A stretch of 64,000 nucleotides of DNA. It comes from Edaphochlamys debaryana. Its lineage: Eukaryota > Chlorophyta > Chlorophyceae > Chlamydomonadales. The position numbers and the translations under genes are program-made. Below the pieces are notes generated by a model. That model worked only from the letters and a program-made list of their open reading frames with translations. It had not been told where the DNA came from and did not search any database. The stretch spans positions 310,001 through 374,000 of the forward strand of contig JAEHOE010000005.1 in NCBI GenBank assembly GCA_016858145.1. Direction: 5' to 3'. Below, piece by piece: positions 32,892-43,284 of this stretch (positions are counted from its first letter, which is position 1; each line of letters starts with the position of its first letter).

Positions 32892-33524
32892 ATGGCCTCG
32901 CTGCTTGCTCGTCCCCAGGTGGCCGTCGCCCGCGCCGCTAAGCCGGTCGCGGCGCGCCCCCTGCGCCTCGTGGTCCGCGCCTCGGCTCAGAAGCCGCAGC
33001 AGCCCCTGGCCCAGCTGCTGGCCAAGCCGGCCCTGTCCGCCGTGGTCGCCAATGCCCTGCTGGCTCTGCCCGCTGCCGCTGACGCCGGCAAGATTTTCGA
33101 CTTCAACCTGACCCTGCCGGTCATGGCCACCGAGTTCCTTCTGCTGATGGTCTTCCTCGAGAAGACCTGGTTCACCCCGGTCGGCAAGGTCCTGGATGAG
33201 CGTGACAACCTGATCCGCTCCAAGCTGGGCTCCGTCAAGGACAACACCGGCGATGTGGACAAGATGGTCCAGGAGGCTGAGGGCATCCTCCGGGCCGCCC
33301 GCAGCGAGGTCAGCGCCTCGATTAACACGCAGAAGAGCGCCAAGCAGGCCGAGCTGGACAAGGCCTACAACACCGCCAAGGCTAAGATTACCTCGGAGGT
33401 GGACCTGGCGATCGCCGGCCTGGAGAAGGAGTCGTCGACCATGCTCAAGACCCTGGACGCTCAGGTCGACAAGATCAGCTCTGAGGTACTGAAGCGCGTG
33501 CTGCCCGAGGGCGTGAAGGTCTAA
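32892..33524 (+). CDS. ATPG: Chloroplast ATP synthase CF0 subunit b' (subunit II) precursor
   Basis: This is the nuclear-encoded b' subunit of the peripheral stalk of thylakoid ATP synthase. It is a single exon of 210 residues, unlike its intron-rich neighbours. The first 60 or so residues form a bipartite transit peptide: MASLLARPQVAVARAAKPVA, then an Ala-rich lumen-type segment ending ALPAAADA. Next comes AGKIFDFNLTLPVMATEFLL, the membrane segment, then the conserved FLEKTWFTPVGKVLDERDN. The rest is a charged coiled coil ending EVLKRVLPEGVKV. The start was chosen at 32892 because the transit peptide begins there; the open frame upstream has no such signal. The call is based on close agreement with the Chlamydomonas protein as recalled. 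Confidence 0.96.
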   Translation: MASLLARPQVAVARAAKPVAARPLRLVVRASAQKPQQPLAQLLAKPALSAVVANALLALPAAADAGKIFDFNLTLPVMATEFLLLMVFLEKTWFTPVGKVLDERDNLIRSKLGSVKDNTGDVDKMVQEAEGILRAARSEVSASINTQKSAKQAELDKAYNTAKAKITSEVDLAIAGLEKESSTMLKTLDAQVDKISSEVLKRVLPEGVKV

Positions 33525-34730
33525 GCGCCTCAGCAGGCGCTGGCGTTGAGGAGTCTGGGTCGCGATTCTCGTGGAGAATCGGCGACTTGCAGAGGAGCCA
33601 GCGAGCGCTCCCGTGGACGCGCAGCGCTTGCCCGGCGCTTGTTGTGTAGCAGCACAGGCGCGCTTTGGGCGGGAGTCGGAGCTGGCGGCGGAGCAGCGGC
33701 GATGGAGACCTGGCGATTCCTGAGCTGCTGGACGCGCGTGCCCTGTAGGGCGCAGCGCACGGAACTCGGGATGCTAGGTGGTGGGCAGGGATCCAGTTTT
33801 GCGGTTGGGAGGGGTCGGGGGGTTGGGGGCAGTTTTGCCACGGGTTGCCCCTAGCGCCGACCGGGGGGAACGGGCGGTCCCGAGCACCCAGCGCCCGGGT
33901 CGCCCGTTGTGAGCAGAGAGTCGAGAGGGGTGTGGACCAGCTGGCACCATGCGATGGTGCCGGGGTCTGGGTTGCAGAGAAGATTACCCAACATGACCAG
34001 AACTTTGGCCGGCAACGCACACGCATGTGGGGGCGGTTGTTACGGCGGGCTGGCGAACGATTGCTTCTTGGCTGAGGCGCATCGGCAGCCATTGTAAGGA
34101 GTCGGAAAAGGCTGTGGTGCTGTGTCCCGTGTTCCTGGCGGTCCTTGGGGCCGGCGTGTGGGTTCGCCTATCTTTGACTGGGTACTGGGGGGTTGATACC
34201 AGCAGGTCACACCTGGATTCGCCACAGCGTTTGCGGCTGGGGTGCGGCGTGCGTCAGCAGCAGAGTAATAAATTGTGCTCCCAGCCGGGTATATGTGTGT
34301 CTGACAGCCCTCGGGCAAGCTCAGCGCTGGCCAGCCCTCAGCCCTGGTGCAGCACTCCAGCTCTGAGCCAGTCCCCAACGAGGCCAGCGTTGACCGCCGC
34401 GCGCATGAATGGAGTCCAATGCCTCACAGCTTCAGGCCAGCTCTGGACGCAGGCCGCAGCAGCGTCAACCTCCGGGCGCCTGCTGGTCCCATCACCCCGT
34501 GTGCCCTGGCGTTGCCGCGCTGCATGGTCAACAACGGAAGGGCGCGGACGTCAACCAGCCTTGTCTGCCTGGCGCTTGCAACTCCTGCGCCTCACTCCCG
34601 GTGCACTTGCATGCTGCGCTTGCATGCGCTCCCTCCGCTGGCTCCTGCCTCAGCCAGCGGTCAGGGGCGCTCGACCACCCCATGCATCGCTACCGCTTTA
34701 GCTGCTCTCCACCCCCCTTGCTCCTGCGTC
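33525..34730. other. ATPG 3' UTR and gap before the glycosyltransferase-like gene
   Basis: The two genes converge here. The first 570 bp are probably the ATPG 3' UTR. The stretch from 34300 to 34730 is C-rich and has no recognisable gene. Confidence 0.4.
34093..34097 (+). promoter_or_regulatory. Candidate TGTAA poly(A) signal of ATPG
   Basis: This is the first TGTAA after the ATPG stop codon, about 570 bp downstream, a typical 3' UTR length for volvocine genes. Confidence 0.55.
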
Positions 34731-37700
34731 CTACCCGTGCCCCCTGCTCTTGCTACCGCCACTACTCCTTGTCCTTCTGCTACTGCCCTTTCCACTGCTG
34801 CTGCCCTTCCTCTTGACAGGGTGCCCGGGCGGCCCCGGCGGTGCGGGGGGCAGGGGCGGCATGGGCTGCCCCGCCACCTCCAGCGCCCCGCGCACCACCG
34901 CCGCCGCCCTCCGCCCCATCTCCTCCCGCAGCCGGCACACAGCGGCCCGCTTGGCCAGGACCGCCGCCTCATCCAGGGCCAGGACCTGGGGGAGCAGGCA
35001 CGGGTTCAAGAAGCGGGGTTGGGGGAAGAGGGAACGGCGAGGGGAAATCGAGATAGGAGACACACGTCCACTTGAGCAGCCCCTTCCCTTCCACCCCAAA
35101 GAGGGGGCGGAGACAGGAGATCGAGATAGGAGACACACGTCCACCTGAGCCCCTTCCATGCCACTCAATGGCCCTTCATGACATCATCCCCTTCCCCTCC
35201 AGCCTGCCCCCCTCCCCCCCAGTCCTCACCCGGACCATGACGTCCACCTCCGCCTCCCCCTCCCCCTGCAGGAACACGTGCTCCTCCCTGGGGGCGGGGT
35301 AATACGGAAGCAAGAGCGGGAACGTGTTGCCGGTTGAGGTCAGGCCAAGCACCAAGCAGCGCGCGAAGCCTGTGTGGTGTGCATGCGTGTGTGTGCCGCC
35401 GGAGCACGCCAACCCCAAGTCGCTGCAGCTGCTGCACTCCTCGCTGCTGGTCGCTGAACGCGTCGCATCACCAGCTGCGGGGCCAGATACGGATACGGAT
35501 ACGGATACCGTAGATGCACGTTTCATGGACCCCCGAGTCGCACCCGAGGAACGTGTAGACGTCCAGGATGGCCCGGCTGGCGATGATGGGCACGCAGGCG
35601 GTGAGGGAGGCCAGCATGGTGGAGGAGATGCGGGAGGTCAGGTACTGGGGGGGGGGAATGGGGGGGGGAGGGGGGGAGAGCGTGTGTGTATGGGCTGCAC
35701 GCAGGCGGTGAAGGAGGCCAGCATGGTGGAGGAGATGCGGGACGTGAGGTACTGGGGGGGGCATGGAGGGGGGAGGGGGGAGAGCGTGTGTGTATGGGCG
35801 GCACGCAGGCGGTGAGGGAGGCCAGCATGGTGGAGGAGATGCGGGAGGTCAGGTACTGGGGGGGGAATGGAGGGGGGAGGGGGGAAAGCGTGTGAAGGGC
35901 TGCTTGCATGAGCCGGGAAGCTTGTGTGTGTGGGCGCCACGCAGGCGGTGAGGGGGGTCAGGGACTGGAGGCGGGGGGCAGCAGGGGAGGGAGCAGGGGG
36001 AGGATGGGCTGAGCAGGGGGCAAGCAGGCGAGGGGGTGGGGTGGGGGGGAGCTGGGGCCGAGGGAGCGTGGGGAGCGGGCACTCAGGCGGGGTGAAGCTG
36101 TGAACGGCAGCCGCCCCAACAATACGGCAACGGCGCACATTGCCATCTGATAGCAACGCGTAGCATGCGACGCAAGCGCCCGCTCTGTGGGTGCCCGTGC
36201 CCCTCGCAGCCCCCCTCGCCCCGGCTTCCTCCGCCCCTCGCCCAGACCCAACCCCGTTGCCGTACCTGGTCCGTCCCGAATGCGGGCACCAGCGCCCAGC
36301 TGGTGTGGATGGTGAGCCAGAACTCCTGCAGGGAAGGCAGGGGCAGGGGGGGGAGGCCCGGCGGGTGGGAGGCCCGGGGAGGCCCGGCGGGTGTCTCTGG
36401 GAGACGGCTAGGTCTGCTCTACGCCAGCCGCCAGCCGGAAGCTCTGCACCCCGAACCCTGAACCCTGCCGTGTCCCCAGCGCCCCGCTGCCAGCCCCCCA
36501 CCCCTGGTGCTGGACAGGCGCCCACCGCCCGCCTTCCGTATATGCAGCCATCCCCATCCCTCGATCCCACCACCCCTGTTGCCCCCTCCCCACGCACCCC
36601 TCCAAGCCCCGTGCCCCCACCCCCAAGCTCCTGCCCCCTGCCCTCACTGCCCCACGCCCCACCCCACCCCTACCCCCAGCGCGCCCCCCAGCGCATGCAT
36701 GACTAAAGCAAGCGCACCGGGTACGGCAGTCCGCTGCGGAGGGTCACGCGGCGGCTGAGCTCTGGCGGCACGCCCAGGTTCCGCAGGTGCCCCCCCTTGC
36801 CCAGCACCGTGACGTTGACGGCGGCGGCGTCCGCCCGCGCCGCCAGCTGGGCCCACAGGCCCACGTAGTCCCGGATCAGGCCCGAGCCCGCGTGGCCCGA
36901 CCAGTACCGCAGCGTGCCCTTTGGGCACCCAAAACGGCGGGGGAGGGAGGCGGGTGGTTGGGGGGTCGGTTGTAGGGGCGGGTTGAAGGTGAATGGGGGG
37001 TGGGAGAGGGGGGGGGGCCGGAGTCGATGCAGGCGATTGCAGAGCAGGGATGCTTCGCCCTTTTGGCTCAGCCATAACAAGGCCCGTCGGCGGTAACAAG
37101 GGTCGCGCGGGTAGCGCCCAGCGCCAAGCCCGCCGCCTTTCCACGACTCCCCCCGACGGGCCGGGCCATACCCGTGCCCCCGCCCCCCCCCCGCCCCCCC
37201 CCGGCTCGCCTGCACCGTGAAGCCCCTCAGGCAGCGGGTGGAGGCGCAGGGGCGCTCGGGGGCGTAGGCCCCCGCCAGCAGCGCCCAGTCCAGGCGGTGG
37301 GCCCGGCCCACCTTGGCGCTGCGGGGCGGGGCCGTTGGGCGTTGGGGGTTGGGGGTTGGGGGTTGGGGGTTGGGGGTTGGGGGTTGGGGGTTGGGGGTTG
37401 GGGGTTGGGGGTTGGGGGTTGGGGGTTGGGGGTTGGGGGTTGGGGGTTGGGGGTTGGGCGTCGGGGGTTGGGCATTGGGGGTTGGGCGTCGGGGGTTGGG
37501 CATTGGGGGGCGACGGCGTGTGGGGAGAGGGTCGTGCCCACGCCTTACCCTACTGCAGCGCTTGCCTGGCACCCGTGTTCTTACGATCTTACCCCTGCTG
37601 CACGCCGTGCACGCCACAGCACTGCGGTATGCACACACCCGTGCGATCCCACCCTGTCAATCCCCCCCCCACACCCATGCCTCCACTCGGCCCCACCTGA

Positions 37701-39090
37701 CCGCCGCCGCCACGTGGGGCGCCAGCGCCAGCATGTGCACCGGCACGTGGGCCCCCGGGGCCTGGGCCTGGGCCTGGACCTGGACCTGGTCTGGGCCCGG
37801 CGGGTCCTGCAGGAACCAGGGCCTGGGCGGCAGTTGGTCGGCCCGGTGCAGCACCGCCACCACCAGTCCGGCAGACAGGGCCCGAGCAGAGTGCAGGCAG
37901 CCCTGCAGCCGTGCCGGGGAGGGAAAGATGGAACCTCAGCATGAGGCAAGGCCAAAGCAGAGAAGTGGCGGTTAGGCTTTGGCTGTCAGGAAGGCGTTGG
38001 AGTCCAGGCTCGCAGGCCCTGCAGCAAGTCCCCGCCTTCAGAACAGCGCCCTCCCCCTGTTGCGCCCTTCGATGGCGCAGGCCCCCACAGCCTTGTTGCC
38101 TTCCCAGGACCCGAGGGATTGAGTGCCAGAGTGCCTCACACGTGAAGCGCAGCCTCATCCAGGCTCATGCAAGTGCCTCACAGGTGGACTGCAGCAGCAG
38201 GTCCTCACGCTAGGTGGGCGGCCCCAACAGGTCCACGTGGGGAATCCACGCCCAGCCCCACCCAGGCCCCAGCCCCGTGCCACCCCAAGACGCCCCGGGG
38301 GACGGGTCCCCTCAGCATCACGTCCGACTTGCGAAACGCATGCACCCTCTTGTGCTCTGTATGGTACGACAGCCCGATCACCTGATGTCGCTCGTCCATC
38401 TCGGGGCTGACGCACACCAGCACGTCCACGGGGCCCCACGTGAGGTCGGCGGCCAGGGCGGGCCCACAGTCCTTGCCGCAGCCGGCCAGCGACACGCGGT
38501 GCCAGGCCCAGGCGGGCCCACCCACCCACCCCATCACATTGAGGAGGGGGTGCGGCTCTGTGTCGTGATCCCCCGCCGCCCACACCAGGTGCGGGGTGGG
38601 GTCGCCTAGAAAGCGGCGGGCGGTCTCCACGGCCCCTGCAAAGACCTTAGAGGGGGCGGGGTGCGGGCGTGGAGCGGTGGAAAGGGGAGGGTGTGGGTGT
38701 CAAGGTGGGCAAAGGGCTGACATGACAGGGGGGGAAGGGGGGGCAGGGGGGGATACGGACGCTGCGCAGTGCGCTCGGCGGTGAAAGGCTAGGGGCTGCT
38801 TGATTGGTCGGGAGCCTGCTGAAGGCACAGGCCAGGTTTCCCTCCAAGACGAAGCCCTGTCGCCAGGCCCCGCTCACCTCCCAATGGGAGGGCACGTCGT
38901 TATAGACCGTGACCCGCAGCGGCGCCGCGAGGGGCCCTGGCGCTGCGGCCTCGTCGGATCGGGCGCTGGCCCCCGCCACCAATCGCCCGCAAGGCGACAG
39001 CAGCGCCGCCAGAACAAGTGTCAACACGAGGGGCCCCGCTCGTGTCAGCCTCTGCGCATGGCCGCACGTGAGAGGTCTCCGCCTCAGCAT
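34731..39090 (-). CDS. Secreted or membrane protein, GT-B glycosyltransferase-like
   Basis: The model has nine minus-strand exons: 39090-38878, 38645-38262, 37902-37697, 37318-37216, 36918-36718, 36325-36266, 35644-35544, 35287-35230 and 34985-34731, about 526 residues. The N-terminus MLRRRPLTCGHAQRL is followed by the hydrophobic run VLTLVLAALL, a signal peptide or type II anchor. The C-terminal half (NVTVLGKGGHLRNLGVPPEL, EFWLTIHTSWALVPAFGTDQ, YLTSRISSTMLASLTACVPI) resembles the donor-binding half of GT-B transferases; the function is inferred from this pattern only. The exon 2 donor near 38261 is the weakest junction. Exon 4 may end at 37216 with a GT donor or at 37210 with a GC donor; both keep phase. 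The intron before exon 8 in gene order carries extra copies of the exon 7 start. Confidence 0.6.
35544..35966 (-). repeat. Exon 7 and three truncated tandem copies of its 5' part
   Basis: The full exon is 35644-35544. Truncated copies of its 5' half lie upstream in gene sense at 35697-35752, about 35802-35855 and, degenerate, 35938-35966. Copies are about 105 bp apart. Between them, read on the minus strand, stand CCCATACACACACGCTCTCC and a C-rich tract ending in AG. Each copy therefore has its own plausible splice acceptor. Confidence 0.85.
37341..37510. repeat. Heptamer (GTTGGGG)n array in an intron
   Basis: About 17 tandem copies of GTTGGGG fill 37341-37458, followed by degenerate units containing TTGGGCGTC and TTGGGCATT. 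It lies in intron 3 of the glycosyltransferase-like gene, where the transcript strand is C-rich. The run of G4 blocks could form quadruplexes on the opposite strand. Confidence 0.9.
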
Positions 39091-40980
39091 GTGAGGAGGG
39101 GGGACCGGCGGCGGCGAGAGACTGCGTACCAGTGCGTCCGGCCGGCAGGGGCCGGCGCCCTGGCCTCGCCCCGGGCTCCCTCCCTCTTTCACGACCCCCC
39201 TCCAGCGAGGGGCACAGACGGAGAGGTCCAGCTCCTGCCAAGCTGTTGTTCGCAGCGCCTGTTTCAAACCTCAAGTCGAAACCGTTGGCTGCAGGAGTTG
39301 GACGCCGGGGAAGAAGCAACCGGGCCCTCGGGAGCCGGTCGTCGGCAGGCAGGAGCGGGCAGGGTTGGCCGAGGAGCAGGCGCGACCAGGCACGCCGGCG
39401 CAGAGGCTCTATATGGGCTTTCGCCCGCAAGTTTGACCTCTAAGGATGAATAGATGGTCACCAGTCGTTCGCGCCTGTGCGCCTGTGCGTCTGAGCCGCA
39501 TGCAGCCCGCCGATTCAACGTCGCCAGTCAAATATGCTGTCGTGTGTCAACTTTCACATTGCTCAAAAAGCTGCATGTCAGAGGGAAGACCGCTGTGCGC
39601 CGTGGTTTAGGGACCGCGGGTGGGCCCACACTGTCGCGCTCGCTACGGGAGCGTGAACAATGAACGCGGAACGTACACGCATACGCCTCTGACTATTTAG
39701 AACATCCTCATAGACGCCGAGGGGTAACATACAGCTGTCGCGACCGTGTCACATGCACATCGCCCGCCCCGCCACACTTTGCCCGTCGCACCGCGCGTGG
39801 CAATCGTGAAGTCGTGGATGTTGCCACGAACATATAGACCTGTCCCCAGCCCCTCACGACCGCGCGGGATCGCTGCGGGCGCGGCAGGAGCTGCTTCCGC
39901 CACCTGCAGCGCCCCCCGCACCGCCCCCCGCCCCCCCCGCACCGCCCTCCGCCCCACTTTGCTTGAAGCGCTCCGCCCCATCTCCCCCCGCAGCCTGCAC
40001 ACAGCGGCCCGCTTGGCCAGGACCGCCGCCTCATGCAGGGCCAGGACCTGGGGGAGGCGGGAGGAAGTACGGGGCGGGGCCAATCAATCCAGTAGCTTTG
40101 GGCTGCCCGACCTAGGGCCCCGTCCCTCACGCCCGCTTGCCCGTGGCCCTGGCCGACTCCTCTTACTTCCCCTCCCTTCCCTGTCTCAGCCCAACTGCCC
40201 CCGACACCCCGACGCCCCCATTCAGCGACCTCGGCTTCGTTCCTGCGGCCCCGGCCTCCCCAGGCGCCCCCGGGCCGTTCATGGTGCCGAAGGGTGCCGA
40301 CTGCCCTTGCAACTCGGACATATACCGCTGTAGCGGCACCGGTACGACCGCCCCACACGTGGCACGTGGCCCAGAGCCGAATTGCCGTAGCCTCCTCGAT
40401 GCCGGCAGACCACAGCCGCTCTCTCCGCCCAGCTCGTTAACTCGGACGGGTGCACAGCCCCGCCTGCCTACTTGTGTTGCTCCCTCCCCAAACATGCAGT
40501 CAGATCCGATGTACGTGGGGCGGTGAGAACCGCCGGTAACCCAATCTCGTGCAACGGATAACAACCTCAGCGGGCGTCTCGGGCCATTCTTGCATGGTGC
40601 GATGAACAGCATCCCCCGCCCCGGCTGACCCATACCGCGGTGGCGGCGGTGGCTCCAGGAGAGAAGCAGCGGTGCCCGGTCCCGGCCTCGCCGGCATCAT
40701 GAGGCGCTGCGGGGCCAGGCCCAGGCCCTTGTCAGGCCCACGGCCAGGCCCAGGCGGCCACCGAGCGGGCCCCCCAGCAGTCTCAGGACCGCGTCGTCGT
40801 CTGGTGCTACCCTGGGGCATACGAAGGCTGGTTGCTGAGGCAGGGAGTGGGGCCAGCCAGTGCGTGCCATTATGCTGACCCTACGTTAGCAGGGAGTAAA
40901 GTGAGCCAGTGTCAGGAGCGCCAGTGTGTGCGTACTGGCACACACTGACCAACTCAAACGACGCCACCCGTGGGACAAGG
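39091..40980. other. Gene-poor gap upstream of the glycosyltransferase-like gene
   Basis: Apart from the stray exon copy at 39697-40047 no gene was recognised. A CAGGCCCAGG-type simple repeat lies at about 40690-40760, similar in kind to stretches at 18361-18450, 37750-37800 and 60785-60845. The promoter of the glycosyltransferase-like gene should lie just above 39090. Confidence 0.35.
39697..40047 (-). pseudogene. Isolated copy of the glycosyltransferase-like gene's last exon
   Basis: On the minus strand an acceptor-like CCCCCAG is followed by VLALHEAAVLAKRAAVCRLR, nearly identical to the last exon at 34985-34731 (VLALDEAAVLAKRAAVCRLR). After GEMGR the copy has an inserted Arg/Gly stretch (VGRRAVRGGRGAVRGAL) and then loses similarity. 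No other exon of the gene was found on its upstream side, so it appears to be a duplicated terminal exon rather than a working gene. The frame stays open to 39697. Confidence 0.55.
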
Positions 40981-41430
40981 GTGAGCCTGCGGCACGCCGG
41001 TCTGCAGCCGAGCGACAGCGCTCACCAAGGGCACTCAGGCCCGCGGGTGTGAAGCTTTCTGGGAGCTGTGGGGAGCTGTTAGGGCCGCGAAAGCAGGCCC
41101 TGGAAAAGGGGGAGGCACGGTCGCGGGCCCCAACTTGCGCGCTGCATGGCTCCAGGGGGGCGGCCGGCACGGCTCAAAGCCCGGCCGTGCCCACCCTCCT
41201 CGCGCATAGCAAACAGCTGCACACACCCAGCGCTATTCTCAGACAGCTTGGGTCTGCGCTCTTCGCTCCCCCACCGCGACTTTCCCGCGTGTTCCTCGCT
41301 TTGCCGGCCTGCGGCCCCAGGCCCAGTCGCATTGCAACTGCGCGGCTGTGATGTTCGCGCCTCAGTCAGCGACGGGCGGTGGCGCTGCGGGCCCGAGCCG
41401 CCGACCATCTTGGAAGGCGCCTCCCCCACG
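40981..41430. repeat. Left arm of a long inverted repeat
   Basis: The arm begins GTGAGCCTGCGGCACGCC and matches the reverse complement of about 42805-43246. In the best stretch, about 121 bp near 41040-41160, only one mismatch was counted. Similarity fades towards the inner end near 41430. It could be the terminal inverted repeat of a 2.3-kb DNA element or one half of an inverted duplication of the eIF4A upstream region. Confidence 0.85.
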
Positions 41431-42804
41431 CTGCAGGGCAGCTATGGCCCTCCACAGGGGGTCCCAACGAGCCCCCCCGGCACGTAGGAACCCAGGGTGC
41501 CCACCTCGCTGGTGTCTACACGCCACCGCTCGAGCGCCGTGTGCTGCTCCTCGGGTGCACAGTCTGAAGACCTACGCGCGAGGGCAAGAAGCAGGCAAGG
41601 CGGGCAGGGCAGGGTCAAACGCCGCTCCGGGTCCCATCAGTCGAACATGAGGTTCCGACGCCCGCCGCCCACGCCCATCTGTCGCACCACAGCCCGGGCA
41701 ACTTGCCTAGTGCTACCCACCCTGAGCCTTGCGCCCCTCCCACATGCCCGGCATCCCTTCACGCCAGGGCTCCAGCTGAGGGCCAGGCAGCACACCGCTT
41801 TGCGGCGGCCCCACCCCTGCCGCACAGGCGGAGCCGGACCACTCCTTGGTGTCCGCGCCGTGGGCACGTGCCCCGCGTGCGGCAGGTGCCGTACGCTTGC
41901 ACACTCCGAAGCCGCCAGCTCCCTGACTTCCGCACTCTCCCCGGAGAGGCGTGGGCCGGGTTGCCACCGTGGGTAGGCACCCCACCTCCGAGGCTCCAGG
42001 CCTGCGCCCCACATTGACCCGGGCTCCCGCACTCGCCGCAACGGCAGCACCAGTGCGAGCAGCGGCGGCATCCACCCGCGCCGAGGCGCCCCTCCGCCGC
42101 GCCACCGTGCGAGTGGGACCTGCTGCGCCCCGGTTGCCCTCCCACGCGGCATGCAGCGGCGGCGGCGCAGCAGCGGGCCCGCAGCCGCGCTGGGAAGAGG
42201 CGCCAGCGGGCCATTGCGGGGCAGGCGCTGGCAGAGCAGGCGCCTGGTGGTGTACGTGTATGGCCCAGGCGGCTGCCTCCACACAGCCTGGGCGTGCGCC
42301 TCAACCTCCTCTCCGATGGCTCACCCCCGGCCCTGGCATGGCCTAGCTACGTCCCTTCGGGGGCCGCTGGCTGGGACTGGGGGCAGGCCGGCAGGCGCAA
42401 GGGGGCGCTATGCCCGTTTGGTGGCCGCTGGCTTGGGCTGGGCGCAGGCTAGCAGGCGCCGGGGGGTTGGCCCGGCGGGACGATGCGACAGGAGGCAGGC
42501 GGCTGTGGCCGCCGCCGCGGCCGAAGCGGTGCTGGCTGCCGCGCCCCCGACGGCTGCTGGCTGCTGGCTGCCGCGCCAGCCGCCAGACGCGTAAGTGAGC
42601 GAGTACAGCCCCGTCCGGCTCAGGCTGCACTCGTTGCAAGCCAGGGCTCAACAGCGCCGCCGGCGATCGGCAAGATGTTGCGTCAGCCTGTCGCGCCGAT
42701 TCAGCTTCCGCTTTGAAAGCGGGCTCCGAGGTGGTTCTCCCCCGGACACAACAGTCCTGGTGACCAACAAAGTCCTCGCACTTTAAGCGACCGAGCCTTG
42801 CCGC
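41431..42804. other. Spacer between the inverted-repeat arms
   Basis: The 1.4-kb spacer has several open frames, one of them containing CPACGRCRTL (plus strand, about 41860-41890), which is too little to name a transposase or other product. A roughly 65-bp imperfect tandem repeat around GGCCGCTGGCT lies at 42358-42465. No gene is called. Confidence 0.4.
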
Positions 42805-43246
42805 GCTGAGAGGCCTTTCAGGATGGTCGGCGGCTCGGGCCCGCAGCGCGATCACCCGTCGCTGACTGAGGCGCGAAGATCACAGCTGTGCAGTTGCAAT
42901 GCGACTAGGCCTGGGGCCGCAGGACGTCAAAGCGAGGAACACGCGGTAAAGCCGCGGTGGGGGAGCGAAAAGCGTAGACCCAAGCTGTCTGAGTGTAGCG
43001 CTGGGTGTGTGCAGCTGTTTGCTATGCGCGAGGAGGGTGGGCACGGCCGGGCTTTGAGCCGGCCGCCCCCCTGGAGCCATGCAGCACGCAAGTTGGGGCC
43101 CGCGACCGTGCCTCCCCCTTTTCCAGGGCCTGCTTTCGCGGCCCTAACAGCTCCCCACAGCTCCCAGAAAGCTTCACACCCGCGGGCCTAAGTGCTCTCG
43201 GTGAGCGCTGCCGCTCGGCTGCAGACTGGCGCGCCGCAGGCTCACA
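42805..43246. repeat. Right arm of a long inverted repeat
   Basis: This is the partner of 40981-41430. It ends GCCGCAGGCTCAC, 38 bp before the eIF4A start codon, so the eIF4A core promoter and 5' UTR probably lie inside it. No target-site duplication was evident at the two outer ends. Confidence 0.85.
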
Positions 43247-43284
43247 CGTAGAATCGCTCCCCGCAGAACGACCAACCAGCAAAC

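Noticed and set aside
37341..37510. Possible telomere or interstitial telomeric repeat
   Set aside because: The unit is GTTGGGG, not the TTTTAGGG known for Chlamydomonas, and it sits in an intron of a coding gene.
41637..42304. Open frames in the inverted-repeat spacer as a transposase
   Set aside because: No catalytic signature, conserved block or domain could be recognised; only a single CPACG-type motif is visible.
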